Source: Streptomyces sp. SID13726 (GTDB lineage: Bacteria; Actinomycetota; Actinomycetes; Streptomycetales; Streptomycetaceae). Taken from it: a stretch of 64,000 nucleotides of DNA. The notes beneath the pieces were generated by a model. The model did no database searches. It had not been told where the DNA came from and saw only the letters and a program-made list of their open reading frames with translations. The DNA is taken from assembly GCF_010548375.1 (NCBI RefSeq), contig NZ_JAAGLY010000009.1, positions 186,001-250,000 on the forward strand, written 5' to 3'. Position numbers and translations under genes: made by a program. Below are positions 61,731-64,000 of this stretch, piece by piece (the first letter of the stretch is position 1; the number at the start of each line of letters is the position of its first letter).

Positions 61731-62344
61731 CCGGTGGCCCCGATCGTCATCTCCACGGCGGTCGGGTCGAAGCCGTTGCAAGGGTTGTTGATCTGGGGGC
61801 AGTTGGAGACCAGGACGAGGACGTCCCGCTCGGCGCGCAGGGTGAGGGAGAGGCCCGGGGCGGAGATGCCGTCGACGATGCCGAGGGTGCCGTCCTGCTC
61901 CACCGGGACGTTCATGTACCAGTTGATGTTGGAGACCAGGTCGCGCTTGCCGAGGCCGTACTTGGCGCCCTCCGCGAGGAAGTTGTCCACGCAGGCGTGC
62001 TGCGACCAGGTGTGATGGCCGTAGCGCAGGGTGTTGGACTCCTTGGAGCAGGCGCCGCCGACGGTGTCGTGGCGGCCCACGTCGTCGGCGGTGACCGTCA
62101 TCAGCGGGGTGTGCTCGTTCGACATCAGCACACTGCCGGTGGTGAGGAAGATGCCGCCCTGCGCCTGGACGGTGTCGGGGGCGCTGTAGCGGACCGACGT
62201 GTCGTGGGCGTCGTAGACGAGGAAGTCGACGGCCTGGTTGCCGTGCAGGTCGGTGACGGTGAGCGAGTCGCCCTCGCGGACGACGGACGACCAGGCGGCG
62301 CGGGCCGGGACCACTGTCGTGCCGCGCGTGTCCTCGATCTTCAT
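61727..62344 (-). CDS. Urea carboxylase-associated protein 2 (DUF1989)
   Basis: The 205-residue DUF1989 protein is of the class found with urea carboxylase. It has DLHGNQAVDFLVYDAHD, SNEHTPLMTVTADDVGRHDTVGG and CSKESNTLRYG, with conserved His and Cys that could hold a metal. It is coupled by ATGA overlaps to both neighbours. Characterised relatives have been linked to guanidine or carboxyguanidine use; a similar role here is possible but unproven. Confidence 0.92.
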   Translation of the reverse strand: MKIEDTRGTTVVPARAAWSSVVREGDSLTVTDLHGNQAVDFLVYDAHDTSVRYSAPDTVQAQGGIFLTTGSVLMSNEHTPLMTVTADDVGRHDTVGGACSKESNTLRYGHHTWSQHACVDNFLAEGAKYGLGKRDLVSNINWYMNVPVEQDGTLGIVDGISAPGLSLTLRAERDVLVLVSNCPQINNPCNGFDPTAVEMTIGATG

Positions 62345-63165
62345 GCGCGTCCCTTCGAGGCGAGGAGTTCGGCGGTGTTGAGGAAGGCGCGGCGGCCTTC
62401 GGGGGTGGCGTCCCAGAGCGGGTCGCCGGGGCGGGTGGGGGCGACGCGCCAGGCGAGCACCTCCAGGGGTGTGCTCGTGTAGGCGGGGCGCGGGTCAGCG
62501 GGGTGCGGGACGTTCGCGATCAGTACGGTCACGTCCTGCTCGGCACGGAGGGTGACGGCGGCGCCGGGGCCTTCGGAGCCGGTGAAGTCGAGGGTGCCGT
62601 CCTCGCGGATCCTGACGCCCTGGAAGAAGGAGAGGGACGGGGGCAGGTCGCGGGGTTCGAGGCCGTTCTTCGCGGCGGCCAGCTTGAACAGTTCGCGGCC
62701 GGCGGGGGAGGGGCTCTGGGGGGTGCCGTCGCCGTAGCGGAGGGTGTTGCTGACCAGGGTGGAGGTGCCGCACAGGGTGTCGTGCCGGCCGGAGGTGTCC
62801 GCCACGACACTGGCCAGGACGCGGCCCTGGTCGGAGAGGAGGAGGTGGCCCTCGCCGAGGTAGGCGTTCCACTGGACCTTGACCGTGTCGGCGACGTTCA
62901 GGCGTTCCCAGGGGCGGTCCTGCGCGTACAGGAGGAGGTGGGCGCAGGCGTCTCCGCGCAGGTCGGTGAGGCGGAGTTCGGTGCCGCGGGCCAGGAGGCG
63001 GTGGGTGTAGTTGCCGCCCGCGACGGTCTCGGCCCACACCAGGTCGCCGGACCCGGGGGAGGGGGTCGGCCAGTCGGTGGCGGGGACCACGGGCATGGCC
63101 TCGGCGCGGGTGCCGTCCTGGGCCCTGGCGTGGTCTCGGGCTCCGTACGTGGTCTCTGTGGCCAT
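62341..63165 (-). CDS. Urea carboxylase-associated protein 1 (DUF1989)
   Basis: The 274-residue paralogue of the next gene, with DLRGDACAHLLLYAQDR, SDQGRVLASVVADTSGRHDTLCG and STLVSNTLRYGDG. It is first in the operon; GGAGG lies seven bases before the ATG. UAAP1 and UAAP2 form the two subunits of a complex in related systems. Expression is probably controlled by the palindrome at 63188-63209. Confidence 0.92.
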   Translation of the reverse strand: MATETTYGARDHARAQDGTRAEAMPVVPATDWPTPSPGSGDLVWAETVAGGNYTHRLLARGTELRLTDLRGDACAHLLLYAQDRPWERLNVADTVKVQWNAYLGEGHLLLSDQGRVLASVVADTSGRHDTLCGTSTLVSNTLRYGDGTPQSPSPAGRELFKLAAAKNGLEPRDLPPSLSFFQGVRIREDGTLDFTGSEGPGAAVTLRAEQDVTVLIANVPHPADPRPAYTSTPLEVLAWRVAPTRPGDPLWDATPEGRRAFLNTAELLASKGRA

Positions 63166-63187
63166 CTCGGGACCTCCGGCTCCGGTG

Positions 63188-63209
63188 ATTTCTGTCGCTC
63201 GACAGAAAT
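63188..63209. promoter_or_regulatory. Perfect palindromic operator upstream of the urea operon
   Basis: Arms ATTTCTGTCG and CGACAGAAAT flank CT. This lies 22 bases before the UAAP1 start and overlaps TAATTT, a possible -10 on the minus strand. The nearby partial TetR-type gene is the natural candidate for the binding protein. Confidence 0.75.
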
Positions 63210-63410
63210 TAGGGGCGGGGTTGGTCGGGGGGATTGCCCGGGTGTTGCCGGTCGGTTACTGGGGGCTCACGGGGGGTGTGGCGGGGTGCTGCTTCGGGGG
63301 CGGGGTGGTGGGGGTGATTGCGATCACTCTGGGTCCGGCGTGGTCTTTCGTGGGTTGGTCGGGATCGGGCTGGCTCGGTCGTGCTCTGTCGGGGGCGGTC
63401 GTAGGTGCCC

Positions 63411-63838
63411 TGGGCTGGTTGCGGTCGGTCCGGGCGAGTCGTGGTCTCCCCTTCCGGGAGGCCGTGGTTGTCCTGGGTTGGTTGCGGTCGTTCCCGGCGG
63501 GTCGTGGTCCGCCCTCTTCAGGGAGGTCGTGGTTGCCCTGGGCTGGTCGCGGCCTTCCCTGGTCGGTTGCGGTTGCCCTGGGCTGGTCGTGGTCGTTCCG
63601 GGCGAGTGGTGGCCCCCCAGGTTGGTCGTCGTCGCCCCGGTCTGGGCGTGGTCGTTCCGGGCGAGTGGTAGCCCCCGGGTCGGTCGTCGTTGCCCCGGTC
63701 TGGTCGTGGTCGTTCCAGGCGAGTCGCGGCCCCCAGGTTGGCCGCGGTCGCCCCGGGCTGGTCCGCGGTTGCCCCAGGCGAGTCGTGGCGCCCCAGGCTG
63801 GACGTGGTTGCCCCGGCCCGGCCGACGTCTCTCCAGGC
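63411..63838. repeat. Degenerate tandem repeat region, period about 59 bases, A-depleted plus strand
   Basis: The core GGTCGTTCCGGGCGAG and variants recur with GGCGAG at 63601, 63660, 63718 and 63777, and related copies upstream near 63434 and 63495. From 63421 to 63840 the plus strand contains only 18 A in 420 bases. The spacing (58-59) is not a multiple of three, and open frames here on the minus strand have unbiased third positions. I therefore regard this stretch as noncoding. Confidence 0.75.
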
Positions 63839-63913
63839 AGGCCGCGGCCACCCCGGCGCTCAGGAAGATCACCCGCCCGCCGCCGAGATCCCCCGTGTGC
63901 GAGGATCGAACGC

Positions 63914-64000
63914 ATGGGTACGACAGGTGGTGCGGCGGAGCCGGGGCGGCGGGTCGGCAGGCCTCGTGCCGCTCGGCGGCCGGACAGCGGGCTCGCGCCG
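63914..64000 (+). CDS. N-terminus of a TetR-type regulator (truncated by window end)
   Basis: Only 29 codons are visible. The sequence GRPRAARRPDSGLAP is typical of the start of TetR/AcrR regulators just before the helix-turn-helix. GAGG lies nine bases before the ATG. It is divergent from the urea operon, so it may bind the palindrome at 63188-63209. The assignment rests on this short motif. Confidence 0.6.
   Translation, partial: MGTTGGAAEPGRRVGRPRAARRPDSGLAP

Noticed and set aside
63256..63915. Minus-strand open frame through the repeat region (about 219 codons)
   Set aside because: Third positions lack the strong G/C bias of the neighbours, the repeat period is not a multiple of three, and no ribosome site or domain is seen.

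Overview
The window is high-GC actinobacterial DNA, almost certainly Streptomyces or a close relative. Start codons are often GTG or TTG, genes are packed with 4-base ATGA/GTGA overlaps, and several short spacers suggest leaderless transcripts. The block from metH through the Pup-proteasome genes to tatAC and a Ski2-like helicase keeps the gene order known around metH-mpa-dop-pup-prcBA-pafABC-tatAC-helY in Mycobacterium tuberculosis.

Region 1 (1-14759) is a sulfur-salvage island. A minus-strand operon encodes a BMP-type nucleoside importer (lipoprotein, ATPase, two permeases), a Udp-like nucleoside phosphorylase and an MTA/SAH-deaminase-like amidohydrolase that runs off the window. Divergent from it is mtnA, facing mtnB. 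The operon mtnD-mtnC-mtnB is divergent from a sugar-type ABC importer followed by mtnK. Together these cover the methionine salvage pathway from methylthioribose (MTR), or plausibly methylthioadenosine (MTA) or methylthioinosine, down to the methionine keto acid precursor. A short open frame containing cysteine codons precedes each of three transcription units: 6106-6171, 9465-9539 and 9692-9763. Two match the arginine-rich leader-peptide pattern found upstream of sulfur genes in actinomycetes. The third is unusually cysteine-rich and may be new. This is the best candidate for an undescribed regulatory system in the window.

Region 2 (14748-23295) holds a large membrane NACHT NTPase, then the glycerol regulon: gylR, glpF, glpK and glpD, with two visible copies of a probable GylR operator. 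Region 3 (23508-36986) holds cobalamin-dependent methionine synthase, a HAD phosphatase, two tandem family-5 solute-binding lipoproteins without permeases, an orphan NarL-type response regulator behind a Cas4/RecB-like nuclease, a site-2 protease with CBS domains, TrmI and a secreted protein.

Region 4 (37044-56491) is the Pup-proteasome system: ferredoxin, arc/mpa, dop, pup, an HNH endonuclease, prcB, prcA, a LacI regulator with a divergent MFS transporter, pafA, two FKBP isomerases, pafB, pafC, two small proteins, tatA, tatC and the helicase. Region 5 (56473-64000) is a urea-degradation operon: two DUF1989 urea-carboxylase-associated proteins, biotin-dependent urea carboxylase and allophanate hydrolase. 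It sits behind a perfect palindrome. A strand-asymmetric region of about 59-base degenerate repeats and the start of a TetR-type regulator follow. I saw no tRNA, rRNA, CRISPR array or transposase.
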